NCBI GenBank assembly: GCA_947474395.1
Contig: CANJID010000003.1
Span: forward strand, 53,263 to 117,262
Source: Caulobacterales bacterium
Lineage (GTDB): Bacteria > Pseudomonadota > Alphaproteobacteria > Caulobacterales > Caulobacteraceae
Direction: 5' to 3'
Length of the DNA: 64,000 nt
Shown here: in pieces, positions 33,881 through 43,001 of the stretch
Position numbering within the stretch: position 1 is the stretch's first letter
How the letters are laid out: each line of letters begins with the position of its first letter
Notes under the pieces: generated by a model
Seen by the model: only the letters and a program-made list of their open reading frames with translations
What the model was told of the DNA's origin: nothing
The model's database searches: none
Translations under genes and position numbers: made by a program

Positions 33881-36349
33881 ATGCTCTTGGACTTTGAAGT
33901 CGACGCCCGATCCCATATCACGCGGGGAAGAAGCGGGCACAGGCCCGCCGTCAGGGATGGAGAGACGATCATCGCCACGAGCGGACAGGGAAGCGGCGGC
34001 GGGGCGCGGCCGGTGGATCCAGCCCTCGCCGCCCAGATCGCCCAGGCTTTCCACGAGGCCATCGGCCATCACCAGGAAGGTCGCCTCATGGAGGCGGAGG
34101 GCCTCTACCGCCAGGTCCTCACCGCCGATCCGCGGCACGTCGAAGCGATGGAGATGCTGGGCATCCTGGCCCTGCAGGCTGGCCGGCCGGACCTGGCCGC
34201 CCCGGTCCTGATGGACGCCCTCGCCATAGCGCCGCGCAACGCGGCCGCCCTTGGCAACCTCGGCCTCGCGCAGCAGCACCTTGGGCAGCTGAAAGAGGCG
34301 GCGGGGTCCCTGCGTCAGGCCCTGGCGATCAAGCCGGACTTCTCCGAGGTGCGGTTCAACCTCGGCAATGTGCTGCTGGCCCAGGGCAAGCCCGAAGAGG
34401 CGGCCCAGGCCTTCCGCCGGGCGCTCGGCGGCATGCCGGACCTGGTCCCCGCCCACAACAACCTTGGCCTCGCCTACCGGGCCATGGACCGGCTGGCCGA
34501 GGCCCGCGCGACCTTCGAGAAGGCGATTCAGCTCCAGCCGGACTTCATCGAATCCCTGACCAACCTCGGCAATCTGCTGCAGACCCTGGGCGAGCTCGAC
34601 GGCGCCGCCGAGATGTTCGAGCGGGTCATCGCCATCGCCCCGAACAACATCGAGGCCTGGTACAACCTCGGCAACGCCCGCCTGATGCAGTCGCGCCCCG
34701 AGGCGGCCATGGAGGCCCTGGCCAAGGCGCTCGAGATCGACCCCGACTTCGCCGCCGCCCACACCAATATGGGCATCGTGCTGCAGGACCTCGGGCGCTT
34801 CGACGAGTCCGTGGCCGCCTATGAGCGGGCGCTGGCCGCCGCGCCGGAGGACCCGGGCCTGCTGAACAATCTCGGCAGCGTGCTGCAGAACATGGGACGG
34901 CTGGAGGAGGCGGTCAGCCAGTTCAGCCGCGCCGCCGCCCTCGCGCCTGATATGTCCGAGGCTCATAACAACCTCGCCGGCGCCCTGTTCGACCAGGGGA
35001 GGCTGGACGAGGCCCTGGAGTCCTTCGCCCGCGCCGTGGCGGTGGACGCCGAGCGGGCCAGCCGCGGCCTGATCGAACCCCTCGCTGCCGAGCGGGGCAG
35101 TAACCGGCTCCTGGCCCTGAACTACAAATCCGGTTTGACGGCCAAGGAGCTCGACAGCGAGCACCGCGCCTGGGCCGCCCGCCACGCCCCCGAGCCCCGG
35201 CGCCCGGCGACCCACGTCAACGACCGCGACCAGGCCCGCCCCCTGCGCATCGGCTATGTCTCCGGTGACTTCCGCGAGCACCCGGTGGCCTATTTCCTGG
35301 AGCGGGTGCTGGCCGCACACGATCCGGAAAAGGTGCTCACCTACGCCTATTCCAACAACGCCATCGTCGACGACACGACCGCCCGCCTGAAGGGGTCCGT
35401 CACCCAATGGCGCGACATCGTCGGCCTTCCGGACAACGACGTCGTCGAGCGGATCCGCCGCGACGGGATCGACATCCTGGTGGACCTCTCGGGCCACACC
35501 GCGATGAACCGGATGTCGGTGTTCGCCCAGCGCCCGGCGCCGGTGCAGGCCTCCTGGCTCGGCTATGTCGGGGTCGCCGGGATGCCGGCGATCGACTACC
35601 TCATCACCGACGAGACGACCGCGCCTACGGGTGGCGAGCATAGGCTTTCCGAAGCCCTGGTGCGGCTGCCGGGCGGGCGGTTCTGCTATCTGCCGCCCGA
35701 GTATGCGCCAGAGCCCGGCCCCTCGACCCGCGCCGAACGGGACCACGCGGTGTTCGCCAGCTTCAACAACATCGCCAAGATCGGCCCCGACGTCATCAAG
35801 CTGTGGGCGCAAGTGCTTGCAGCGTCGCCCAATTCCCGGCTGGTGCTGAAGTGGAAATCGCTGGAGGACGCGCCCACTCGCCAGCGCCTGGTCGACGCCT
35901 TCGCCGCCGCCGGGGTCGACCCCGACCGCCTGGACATCCGGGGCCGCAGTCCCCACGCCGAGATGCTGGCCGAATACGCCGGGATCGACGTCTGCCTGGA
36001 CACCTTCCCCTTCAACGGCGGCCTGACCACCTGCGAGGCCCTGTGGATGGGCGTGCCGGTGGTGACCCTGCCGGGCGAAACCCCGGCTTCGCGCCAGGGC
36101 GCGGCGATCATGAAGGCCATCGGCCTGATCCACCTGACCGCTGACTCGCCCGAGGGCTATGTCGAGCGGGCCACCGCCATCGCCAACGATCCCAAGCGCC
36201 TCGCCGACGTGCGAGGCATCCTGCGGCCGAAGATGATGGCCTCGCCCCTATGCGACGGCGTGGCCTTTGCCCGCATCCTGGAGGCGGCCTACCGCGAGAT
36301 GTGGCGCCGCCGCTGCGAAGGCGAGCCGGCCGGGGACTTTGCCCCCTAG
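33881..36349 (+). CDS. TPR-GT41 glycosyltransferase (SPINDLY/OGT-like), copy 2
   Basis: Up to 822 residues from ATG 33881. GTG 34013 (VDPALAAQIAQAFHEAIGHH) matches the starts of the two paralogues better and would leave room for a divergent promoter, so the first 44 residues are doubtful. About eleven TPRs (to residue ~400) precede the catalytic region: [95 protein letters not shown]. In the 'GHT' and 'HPV' motifs all family residues are kept. Its stop shares CTAG with the stop of the opposite gene at 36346. Confidence 0.9.
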   Translation: MLLDFEVDARSHITRGRSGHRPAVRDGETIIATSGQGSGGGARPVDPALAAQIAQAFHEAIGHHQEGRLMEAEGLYRQVLTADPRHVEAMEMLGILALQAGRPDLAAPVLMDALAIAPRNAAALGNLGLAQQHLGQLKEAAGSLRQALAIKPDFSEVRFNLGNVLLAQGKPEEAAQAFRRALGGMPDLVPAHNNLGLAYRAMDRLAEARATFEKAIQLQPDFIESLTNLGNLLQTLGELDGAAEMFERVIAIAPNNIEAWYNLGNARLMQSRPEAAMEALAKALEIDPDFAAAHTNMGIVLQDLGRFDESVAAYERALAAAPEDPGLLNNLGSVLQNMGRLEEAVSQFSRAAALAPDMSEAHNNLAGALFDQGRLDEALESFARAVAVDAERASRGLIEPLAAERGSNRLLALNYKSGLTAKELDSEHRAWAARHAPEPRRPATHVNDRDQARPLRIGYVSGDFREHPVAYFLERVLAAHDPEKVLTYAYSNNAIVDDTTARLKGSVTQWRDIVGLPDNDVVERIRRDGIDILVDLSGHTAMNRMSVFAQRPAPVQASWLGYVGVAGMPAIDYLITDETTAPTGGEHRLSEALVRLPGGRFCYLPPEYAPEPGPSTRAERDHAVFASFNNIAKIGPDVIKLWAQVLAASPNSRLVLKWKSLEDAPTRQRLVDAFAAAGVDPDRLDIRGRSPHAEMLAEYAGIDVCLDTFPFNGGLTTCEALWMGVPVVTLPGETPASRQGAAIMKAIGLIHLTADSPEGYVERATAIANDPKRLADVRGILRPKMMASPLCDGVAFARILEAAYREMWRRRCEGEPAGDFAP

Positions 36350-36909
36350 GCGATCAGCCAGGACGCGAGCGCCCCGGGATACTCCGCCGAAGCCATGGGG
36401 GCGGAGACGACCCGCTTACGGAAATGACCGGTCGCGGAGGCGCGGGCTGCGAGGGCCTGGGCGAGGGCGGTGGCCCAGAGCGCCGGCTCGGCCGTGCAGG
36501 CGGCCTCGACGTCGGCCGAGGCGCCCGGATACCGTAGGGTGTGGACCAGGCGGTTGCGGCTCGACCCATCGTGCATCCCCTCGCCCAGCAGGGTACGGCC
36601 GCCCTCCCGCGCGCTGGCCTTCAGCAGGCTGAAGTCCGACCAGGTGGTCAGGCCCGCCATGCGGAAGCCCGGCCTCGCCGCCAGTTCGCTCAACGGCCCG
36701 CGCCAGAGCCGGATCACGTCGTCCTGCGCGGCGAAGGCGACCGCGCCCCGGCGCGTCATCACCTCGGCGAAGCGCCGCGAGGCGGGATAGCGGCGGTCGA
36801 ACACCACGGCGGCGATGCAGGGCTCGGCGGCCCCCGCGCCCGTCGCCCCCACCAGCGGCAAGGCGCCCGCGGCTCCGGCCGCGCCGATGATCAGACTGCG
36901 TCTGTCCAT
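36346..36909 (-). CDS. Tat-exported protein of unknown function
   Basis: 187 residues. MDRRSLIIGAAGAAGALPLV is a short twin-arginine-like signal (one RR, hydrophobic GAAGAAGA core), cut near AGAAEP. The mature part has CIAAVVFDRRYPASRRFAEV, DDVIRLWRGPLSELAARP, and FRMAGLTTWSDFSLLKASAR; I know no domain. It lies 16 bases downstream of the cytochrome c gene on the same strand, so it may be an accessory to the flavocytochrome whose large subunit is cut at junction 3. Convergent 4-base overlap (CTAG) with the glycosyltransferase. Confidence 0.65.
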   Translation of the reverse strand: MDRRSLIIGAAGAAGALPLVGATGAGAAEPCIAAVVFDRRYPASRRFAEVMTRRGAVAFAAQDDVIRLWRGPLSELAARPGFRMAGLTTWSDFSLLKASAREGGRTLLGEGMHDGSSRNRLVHTLRYPGASADVEAACTAEPALWATALAQALAARASATGHFRKRVVSAPMASAEYPGALASWLIA

Positions 36910-36925
36910 GTTCCTGCCTCTCAGC

Positions 36926-37242
36926 TCACGGCCGCGGCCGGTTCAGATAGTCGACGACCCTTTTCAGCTCCGCATCGCTCAGCTCGGCGCGGGTGAAGCG
37001 TGGCATGCTGGCGATCCCCTGGCGAGCGACCTGGCGCACATAGGCCCCTTGCAGATCGGTCCGGTCGGCCAGCAGCGATTTGCCCGGCCCCAGCCGGCGG
37101 CTCAGCATGAACTGGCCGGTCCCGCCCTGCAGGTGACAGATGCCGCAGCGTTGCTCATAGAGCGCCCGCCCGTCGGGGGCCGCGGCCGCCGCCGCGGGTC
37201 CCGCCACGAGGACGGCCAGGACGAGGATCAGGGTGCGCCCCA

Positions 37243-37243
<1 letters not shown>
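36926..37243 (-). CDS. small class I cytochrome c (flavocytochrome subunit)
   Basis: 105 residues with a signal peptide (LILVLAVLVAGPAAAAAA). One c-haem: RCGICH at 32-37, and axial Met80 in QGIASMPRF. The size and the gene just before it, the tail of a vanillyl-alcohol-oxidase/p-cresol-methylhydroxylase flavoprotein, indicate the electron-accepting subunit of a periplasmic 4-alkylphenol dehydrogenase (PchC-like). The ATG at 37243 overlaps the flavoprotein's stop (TGATG), showing co-translation. Confidence 0.85.
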
Positions 37244-37431
<188 letters not shown>

Positions 37432-38919
37432 CTACTTCTTGATGCCGAGCGAGGCGCGGATGTCGGCCATGCTCGTCAGCCGGTCCGGGTTGAGGGCGTG
37501 GATCGAGACGATCCGCTCCGGCTCGATGCCCAGCCGCTCCAGGTTGGCCAGGAAGATCTGGGTGCCGACCACGGGCGGGTTCGGGACAGGGTCGGCCGCC
37601 GTCGGCAGGTTGAACATGTCGGCGTAGATCAGGACCTTCTCCTTGGGCAGCCAGCCGATGACGATGCCGTCGGCGTGGGGCAGCCCCTTGACCACGTGGA
37701 CTTCCAGGCTGTGGTTGGCGTCGGAGAACACCCGCTTGTCGCCCGTGAAGCCTTCGATGATCGGCTTCTTGCCCGACTTGGACATGGCGTCCGGCGCCAG
37801 GGTCCGGGGCGTGGTGAGGGCCCGCATCAGGAAGGCCTTGTTGACCGCCGGCGTGACGATGGTGATGCCTTCGCTGACGGGGGCGACAATGCCGCCCGTG
37901 TGGTCGAAGTGGTGGTGGGTGATCACCCCGTACTTGATGGTCTTGCCGGGGAAGAGCCGCTTGGTCTCGGCGATGACGGCCAGGGCGCGCGCCTCGTTCT
38001 GCGGACCCGCCTCGAACAGCACGACGTAGTCTTTGAACCCGACCGCGACCGCATTGTAGGCGCCGTTGATCTTGTAGACGTCAGGGGCGAGCTGGGTCGA
38101 AGGCGGGGGCGCCGCCGCCGCTCCACCGCCGCCGCCGCCCGGAGGTCCGCCCGCGCCACCGCCCGCCGGCGGCGGGTTGGTGATGTTGGCCGCGAGGTCG
38201 GTCGGGTTGGCGTCGGCGCCCAGGAGCTGTGCGTCGAAGCTCGTCTGGCCGGCGCTGACCCGCACGATCTTGGCCGGGAACTTCACCCCGTCCACCTCGC
38301 GGTACTCCGAGTAGTTGGAGCGCACCAGCATGTCCCCGAGCACGGGGTTCTCGATCCAGGTGTCGACCCGCTCGACCATGTTGGACGGGCCGATGTAGCC
38401 GACCACCTTGTAGGCCTTGCCCGAGGGCGCCTTCTGCGGCGTGTTCCAGGTGACGACCTTCATCGTCCGCGCGCCCACCTTCTCGGTGGCCACCGTGGCG
38501 TTGTTCTTGGCCGCGCCCTTCAGGAAGCCCCAGGGGGTGGTCCAGATCTCCGACTGCTGGGCCCAGCCGTTCTGGGTCGGGGAGATCGCCTGGTTGAAGC
38601 GGCCCGCCACAGCCGTGGGGCCGGTGACGGGGGGCGCAAACGTCTGGGCGGTCGCGCGGCTGGCGCCGGCGTTGAAATCGATCCAGCGGTAGTAGTCGTT
38701 CAGGTTGGTGCGCGGCCACTCGCCATTGGCGTTGTTGTTCTGGCCGACGTTGTAGTTGGCCGCCACCCCGTAGATCTTGATGGAGTTGAGGTTGTCCGCC
38801 CCCATGGCCTTGGAGGCGGCGGCGATGACCGCGCTCGCGCTTGGCGCGGCGGCGGAGGCGTGGAACGCGGTGGCCCCAAGGGCCGTGGCGAATAAGACAG
38901 CGACGCCGGTCCGAAGCAT
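37432..38919 (-). CDS. exported metallo-beta-lactamase-fold hydrolase
   Basis: 495 residues with a signal peptide (cut near FHASA, residue 23). Residues ~25-240 are a beta-rich domain like lipoprotein-carrier folds (NYSEYREVDGVKFPAKIVRV). A Gly/Pro/Ala linker (residues ~252-275) leads to the MBL domain: YGVITHHHFDHTGG near 330 (HxHxDH-type zinc site), then LPHADGIVIGWLPKEKVLIY near 425, and SIHALNPDRLTS near 475. Two-domain secreted MBL proteins like this occur widely but without a known substrate. Divergent from the alpha/beta hydrolase at 39025; a 105-base AT-rich gap with repeated TGATT words lies between. Confidence 0.88.
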   Translation of the reverse strand: MLRTGVAVLFATALGATAFHASAAAPSASAVIAAASKAMGADNLNSIKIYGVAANYNVGQNNNANGEWPRTNLNDYYRWIDFNAGASRATAQTFAPPVTGPTAVAGRFNQAISPTQNGWAQQSEIWTTPWGFLKGAAKNNATVATEKVGARTMKVVTWNTPQKAPSGKAYKVVGYIGPSNMVERVDTWIENPVLGDMLVRSNYSEYREVDGVKFPAKIVRVSAGQTSFDAQLLGADANPTDLAANITNPPPAGGGAGGPPGGGGGGAAAAPPPSTQLAPDVYKINGAYNAVAVGFKDYVVLFEAGPQNEARALAVIAETKRLFPGKTIKYGVITHHHFDHTGGIVAPVSEGITIVTPAVNKAFLMRALTTPRTLAPDAMSKSGKKPIIEGFTGDKRVFSDANHSLEVHVVKGLPHADGIVIGWLPKEKVLIYADMFNLPTAADPVPNPPVVGTQIFLANLERLGIEPERIVSIHALNPDRLTSMADIRASLGIKK

Positions 38920-39024
38920 TGACTCCCCCTATGTTGATTTACTGATTGAGCTAATCTTTGCTGATTACCTGGGGCGGTACAAGCTCGCGCGACACAGCGC
39001 GGCGGCCGTTCGGGAGGAAACCGG

Positions 39025-40167
39025 ATGACGCTCGCCAAAAGCCTGTCGCTGCTGCTCGCCTTCGCTCTCGTGGCCGCCGCGCCCGCCGCCTCCGGCGACG
39101 ACGGGAACCGGCTCCTCCGGGTCGACCACTATGTGAAGGTGAAATCCGCCGCCCCCGGCATGAACGGCCAGGACGGGCTGATCTATGTGCGCGAGGTGGT
39201 GCTGGCGGGGACGGCGCTGCGCGGCGGGGGCGGCGAGGGCAAGGTGGTGCTGTTCGTCCACGGGGCGGGCACCCCGGCCGAGGTCTCCTTCGACGTGCCT
39301 TACGCGGACTACAGCTGGATGGCCTATCTGGCCAAGGCGGGCTTCGACGTCTTCTCCATGGACGTGACCGGCTACGGCCGCTCGGTGCGCCCGCCGGCCA
39401 TGAGCGACGCCTGCAACTTCCCCAAGGCGGTCCAGCCCCAGTTCGTCCCCGGCGTGATCCCCGCGCCCTGCAACCCCTCGCGGGCCCAGGCCATCACCAC
39501 CATGGGCTCGGACTGGAACGACATCGGCGCCGTGGTCGATCAGCTCCGCAGCCTTCGCAAGGTGGACAAGGTCTCCCTGGTCGGCTGGTCGCAGGGCGGG
39601 CCCCGCACCGGCGGGTATGCCGCGCGCAATCCGGGCAAGGTGGCCCGGCTGGTGGTGCTGGCCCCGGCCTACGCCCGCACCGGTCCGGCCGATCCGCCCA
39701 ATCCGCTGCCGACCATCGACGGTTCCGTGACCTCGCAGAGCCTGGCCGATTTCACCGCCAACTGGGATCGCCAGGTCGGCTGCCCCGGCCAGTACGAGCC
39801 CGCCGCAGCCGCCTCGGTCTGGCGCGAGATGCTGGCCTCCGACCCCGTGGGCGCGTCCTGGGGGCCGGGGGTGCGCCGCGCCCCGTCGGTGCCCACCTGG
39901 GGCTTCAACCAGGCGGTGGTGACCAAGATGCAGACCCCGTACCTGATGATCGCCGGGGCGCACGATAAGCAGGTCCCGCCCGACCGGGTGCGCGAGCTCT
40001 ATGCCGACCTCGGCTCGAAGGAGAAGGTGTTCATCGACCTCGCCTGCTCGTCCCACAACGCCATGTGGGAGAAGAACCACCTGCTGCTGTTCCAGGCCTC
40101 GCTGGAGTGGCTGCGCGACGGCAAGGTGAACGGCATGTCCGAGGGCATGCTGCGGATGGGCTACTAA
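39025..40167 (+). CDS. secreted alpha/beta hydrolase
   Basis: 380 residues with signal peptide (SLSLLLAFALVAAAPAAS). Fold motifs: VVLFVHGAGTPAEVSF near residue 72 (oxyanion), nucleophile LVGWSQGGPRTGGYAA near 192, MIAGAHDKQVPP near 312 (acid), and ACSSHNAMWEKN near 340 (His). A lid-like insert with CNFPKAVQPQFVPGVIPAPC (two Cys that may bond) lies near 128-148. GGAGGAAACC ahead of ATG 39025 is a fair ribosome site. Substrate unknown; probably an ester or lactone. Confidence 0.88.
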   Translation: MTLAKSLSLLLAFALVAAAPAASGDDGNRLLRVDHYVKVKSAAPGMNGQDGLIYVREVVLAGTALRGGGGEGKVVLFVHGAGTPAEVSFDVPYADYSWMAYLAKAGFDVFSMDVTGYGRSVRPPAMSDACNFPKAVQPQFVPGVIPAPCNPSRAQAITTMGSDWNDIGAVVDQLRSLRKVDKVSLVGWSQGGPRTGGYAARNPGKVARLVVLAPAYARTGPADPPNPLPTIDGSVTSQSLADFTANWDRQVGCPGQYEPAAAASVWREMLASDPVGASWGPGVRRAPSVPTWGFNQAVVTKMQTPYLMIAGAHDKQVPPDRVRELYADLGSKEKVFIDLACSSHNAMWEKNHLLLFQASLEWLRDGKVNGMSEGMLRMGY

Positions 40168-40168
40168 C

Positions 40169-40387
40169 TCACCTAGGCGGCGGAGCCATTGGGGGGCGAT
40201 CCCCCGCGACGGCGCAGACCACCCCGAGGACGAGGGCCAAGGCCGCCAGCAGCAGCCGGGCGTCGCCCGGGTTTTGCTGCGCGCAGTCGAAGACGGTTCC
40301 GCAGGCGCCCGCCCAGGCCGGGTCCGCCATGGCCGCGGCGGGCAGGCAGCCGGCCAGGATGCAGAGTTCGCGTCGGCCGAAGGTCAT
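40169..40387 (-). CDS. very small membrane protein, unknown
   Basis: 72 residues, ATG at 40387 overlapping the stop of the next small gene (ATGA). A hydrophobic start (ELCILAGCLPAAAMADPAWA) could be a signal peptide; two Cys in GACGTVFDCAQQNPG follow, then a second hydrophobic segment LLLAALALVLGVVCAVAG and a proline-rich end. The longer frame up to 40918 is not supported by its composition. Paired with the protein at 40384 in an operon. Confidence 0.55.
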   Translation of the reverse strand: MTFGRRELCILAGCLPAAAMADPAWAGACGTVFDCAQQNPGDARLLLAALALVLGVVCAVAGDRPPMAPPPR

Positions 40388-40722
40388 GCGGGGCCTCGTC
40401 GGGCTGGGGAGGGCTTCGCCTTGGCCGGCGGCGGGGCGGGCGGCAGCAGGATCGCGCAGAGCACGATGGAGGCGACGATCACATAGAGCGAGGGCATGAA
40501 GCCGGTCGCCGGGGGCAGGAACTTCATCACCGCGAAGCCGACCGCATAGACCGCCACGGCGGCCAGGGGCAGGCGCACGGCCAGGTAGGCCGCCTGTTCC
40601 GCGGCTGAGAGCTTGCCGAAGCCGTCGACAGTGTACCGGTTGGGACCGGCGACGGCCGGGGGCTCGCCAGCGGCGGCGGCGGTGGACGAGGCCAGAAGCA
40701 ACACGACGCCAAGCGCACGCAT
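40384..40722 (-). CDS. small membrane protein, unknown
   Basis: 112 residues: signal peptide (LGVVLLLASSTAAAAG), a soluble stretch with FGKLSAAEQAAYLAVRLPLA, two membrane segments (about 52-68 and 76-94), and a basic proline-rich tail. No domain recognised. Translationally coupled to the 72-residue protein downstream; the pair is probably a two-part membrane complex. Confidence 0.6.
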   Translation of the reverse strand: MRALGVVLLLASSTAAAAGEPPAVAGPNRYTVDGFGKLSAAEQAAYLAVRLPLAAVAVYAVGFAVMKFLPPATGFMPSLYVIVASIVLCAILLPPAPPPAKAKPSPARRGPA

Positions 40723-40868
40723 GGGGGTGTCCTCCGATCTGCGAGGCTGCGCGCCTCAGGGGGAGCATAGGCCGTCCCTCGTGGCGATCCCAAGGCCAAG
40801 CTCTGCGCGAAAAGGCAAACCCCCGCGTCCGGGTAAGCGGGGGTGGATAGTCGTGCTGTCGAAGGGGA

Positions 40869-41303
40869 CTACTTCGCGGGGGCGGCCTTGGCCGGGGCAG
40901 CGGCCGCTCCGGCCGCACCGCCGCCGCCGCCGCCCGGTCCGCGCGTCCCGATCACTCGGCCGTCAGCCAGGGTCACGGTGCGGAACAGGCCCGCATAGCC
41001 TTCCATGCCCGGCTTCAGCGGCGAGAAGTTGATGGTGATGTTGTCGCCGACATTGATCATGCCCCGGCGGTAGCCCATCCGGAACAGGTTGTTGACGCTC
41101 TGGCCCTCGATCACCAGCGTCTTGCCGCCGGAGATCACCGTCAGCAGCATGTGCGGATTGGCCGGCTCGAACTCCTTCACCACCGCCTTCAGCTCGACGG
41201 GGTGCTGGCCGTCGTACTGGGCCGTGGTGTGGTGTGCGGCGGCCGCACCGGCCGAGCCGACCAGGATGACGAAGGACGCGGCGGCGACTGCATGCTTCTT
41301 CAT
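40869..41303 (-). CDS. small exported His-His protein, DUF6152-type (copy 2)
   Basis: 144 residues. Signal peptide ends Ala-Ala-Ala and the mature part starts HHTTAQYDGQHPVELK, then VVKEFEPANPHMLL with His at mature position 28. KTLVIEGQSVNNLFRMGYRR, VGDNITINFSPLKPG and LADGRVIGTRG follow, then a Gly/Ala/Pro-rich tail. Start ATG 41303 (MKKHAVAAASF) chosen over the longer frame. Tandem with copy 3 upstream. Confidence 0.85.
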   Translation of the reverse strand: MKKHAVAAASFVILVGSAGAAAAHHTTAQYDGQHPVELKAVVKEFEPANPHMLLTVISGGKTLVIEGQSVNNLFRMGYRRGMINVGDNITINFSPLKPGMEGYAGLFRTVTLADGRVIGTRGPGGGGGGAAGAAAAPAKAAPAK

Positions 41304-41346
41304 GACCGGATCTCCTGGCACGTTGTCGGGCGCGCTTTTGGGCTCG

Positions 41347-41372
41347 GCCTCGCCCGCCGGAGCGGGCGAGGC
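41347..41372. promoter_or_regulatory. strong hairpin between tandem DUF6152-type genes
   Basis: Perfect 11-base arms GCCTCGCCCGC / GCGGGCGAGGC with a 4-base loop, no T run. It lies between copies 3 and 2 on the same strand; probably an mRNA-stabilising or partial stop element that sets unequal expression. Confidence 0.5.
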
Positions 41373-41379
41373 GGCTTTA

Positions 41380-41784
41380 TCAGCGCGCGGGGGCGGGCGT
41401 GGCGCCCGGCGCGTTCTCGCGGGGGCGACCCACGACCTTGCCGTCGGCGAGGGTGATCGACCAGAACAGGCCGCTGTAGCCGTCGTTGCCGGCCTTCAGG
41501 GGCGAGTAGTTGACGGTGACCACGTCGCCTTCCTTGATCATGCCGCGGCGCAGGCCCAAGCGGTACATGTTCTGGACGCCCTGGCCCTCGAACACGAGGG
41601 TCTTGGTCCCGGCGATGGCCGTGAGCCGCATATGCGGGTTGGTCATCTCCAGTTCCTTGACCACCACCTTCAGGTTTTCCGAATGCTGGTTGTCGTAGTT
41701 GGAGGTCGAGTGGTGGGCCGAGGCGACACCGGCCGAACCGGCCACCATGGCCAGGCTCGCGAGGGCGAGAACGAACTTCTTCAT
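41380..41784 (-). CDS. small exported His-His protein, DUF6152-type (copy 3)
   Basis: 134 residues. Signal peptide MKKFVLALASLAMVAGSAGV ending Ala-Ser-Ala; mature start HHSTSNYDNQHSENLK, then VVKELEMTNPHMRL with His at mature position 28. KTLVFEGQGVQNMYRLGLRR, EGDVVTVNYSPLKAG and LADGKVVG closely track copy 2, so this is a recent tandem duplication. The gene follows the 293-residue exported protein at 41847 by 62 bases on the same strand. Confidence 0.87.
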   Translation of the reverse strand: MKKFVLALASLAMVAGSAGVASAHHSTSNYDNQHSENLKVVVKELEMTNPHMRLTAIAGTKTLVFEGQGVQNMYRLGLRRGMIKEGDVVTVNYSPLKAGNDGYSGLFWSITLADGKVVGRPRENAPGATPAPAR

Positions 41785-41846
41785 GACAGGGCCTCCTAGT
41801 GTAACGAGTGCTTCTTAGAACGACGGCGCCGGTTAACGGGCGCCTT

Positions 41847-42728
41847 TTATGGCGACGGTTTGCGGTACTTTTTCATGCGTTCCCACCACAGCCCCTCCTG
41901 GCATGCCTGCTCCAGGAATTCGTCTTCACCGAGCTTGTTGAAGTACAGGGTGATCTGCGGCGGTTTGTCGTACAGCACCGGATCGATCATCGTCAGGTCA
42001 TCGACCAGGACATAGGGGCCGACGGTGCTCATGTCACGTCGCTGACCGTTGCGGCCCACCGGCGGGGTGACATCGGCGGTGCGCTTCAGGGAGAAGCGCT
42101 CGATCGTCTTGGCCTGGTCGGCGTGGGGCCAGCGGAACCAGTACCACTCCTGGATCAGCTGGGTCTCCACCACCAGGGTGTCGCCCTCCCAATGGCCGTT
42201 GGACCAGCCGTTGCGGGTGGTCAGGCTTTCCTCGGGGGGCTTCTGGCCCTTCATGAAGATGCGGCGGAACTGGTTGCCGACCTCGGCCAGGATCACGGTT
42301 ATGTTGTCGCCCTGGATGATCTGCAGGGGCTGGCCGCCGATGCCCGACATGTCGGTCGGCATGCCCGGCTCGACGCAGTGCTCGTTGGCGTCCATGCCCT
42401 GCACGCCGGTCATGTCGTACTGGCTGCGGAACTTCTCGATGATCTGCTTGCCCGCGGGGGACAGGTCCGGCTCGTTGTAGAGGTTCGGATTGCCGGTCCT
42501 CGACTCCGAGAAGAGGTTGATCCAGACGCCCGAGAGATCGATGTGCCCGTTCAGGCGCGGGAAGATCGACTTGGCAGCTGCAGCTTTTGGGGCGGCCTTC
42601 GCCGCCGCCTTGGCCGGGGCGGCGTTCGCGGAGGGGGCCTGGGCCAGGACGGCGCCCATGGCGAAACCGCAGACGGCGGAGACAACGGCCACGCGAGCGA
42701 ATCGTGCGCGGCTGTTCGGCGTCGTCAT
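41847..42728 (-). CDS. exported protein with CxPxGMP and WEGDTLVV motifs (copy A)
   Basis: 293 residues with a signal peptide (VAVVSAVCGFAMGAVLAQA) and an Ala/Lys linker. Motifs shared with the genes at 54004 and 57617: DLSGVWIN near residue 66, EHCVEPGMPTDM near 115, and NGHWEGDTLVVETQLI near 182; the last third is beta-rich. In this family the middle part reads like a small beta-sandwich, but I do not know its activity. It lies upstream of two DUF6152-type genes on the same strand; the same two families occur together again near 54-55 kb. Confidence 0.75.
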   Translation of the reverse strand: MTTPNSRARFARVAVVSAVCGFAMGAVLAQAPSANAAPAKAAAKAAPKAAAAKSIFPRLNGHIDLSGVWINLFSESRTGNPNLYNEPDLSPAGKQIIEKFRSQYDMTGVQGMDANEHCVEPGMPTDMSGIGGQPLQIIQGDNITVILAEVGNQFRRIFMKGQKPPEESLTTRNGWSNGHWEGDTLVVETQLIQEWYWFRWPHADQAKTIERFSLKRTADVTPPVGRNGQRRDMSTVGPYVLVDDLTMIDPVLYDKPPQITLYFNKLGEDEFLEQACQEGLWWERMKKYRKPSP

Positions 42729-43001
42729 ACTTCTCCCCTCCCGAGGGACCCTGCCGGTTTCGTCGACTCTGCGGTCGGCTGTTGAACGGCATGCTGAGCG
42801 GCAACCCGTCGCTCGGCAAGGCGCAGCCTAGCCGTTCTCAGGGTCGTTGATACCGATCGTACTGGAAGCGGTCCCTCAACGCCACGCTTTGCTTGGCGCC
42901 TGTTGCTTTCCGGGCACGCCGACGGACGGCTTGGCGCCCAGAGGCAAGCCTCCGTTTTGGGCGGACGAATACCCGCACCGACGCGACGTCCAGTCCGGCG
43001 T
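42729..43001. other. intergenic region, nothing recognised
   Basis: 273 bases between the exported protein and the small gene at 43002. It must contain the promoter of the minus-strand exported protein, but no clear boxes, repeat or RNA gene are seen. Confidence 0.3.

Noticed and set aside
40169..40918. Single 249-residue minus-strand protein
   Set aside because: Its first 177 residues are a frame-shifted shadow of the 112-residue membrane protein; a coupled ATG at 40387 gives a better small gene.
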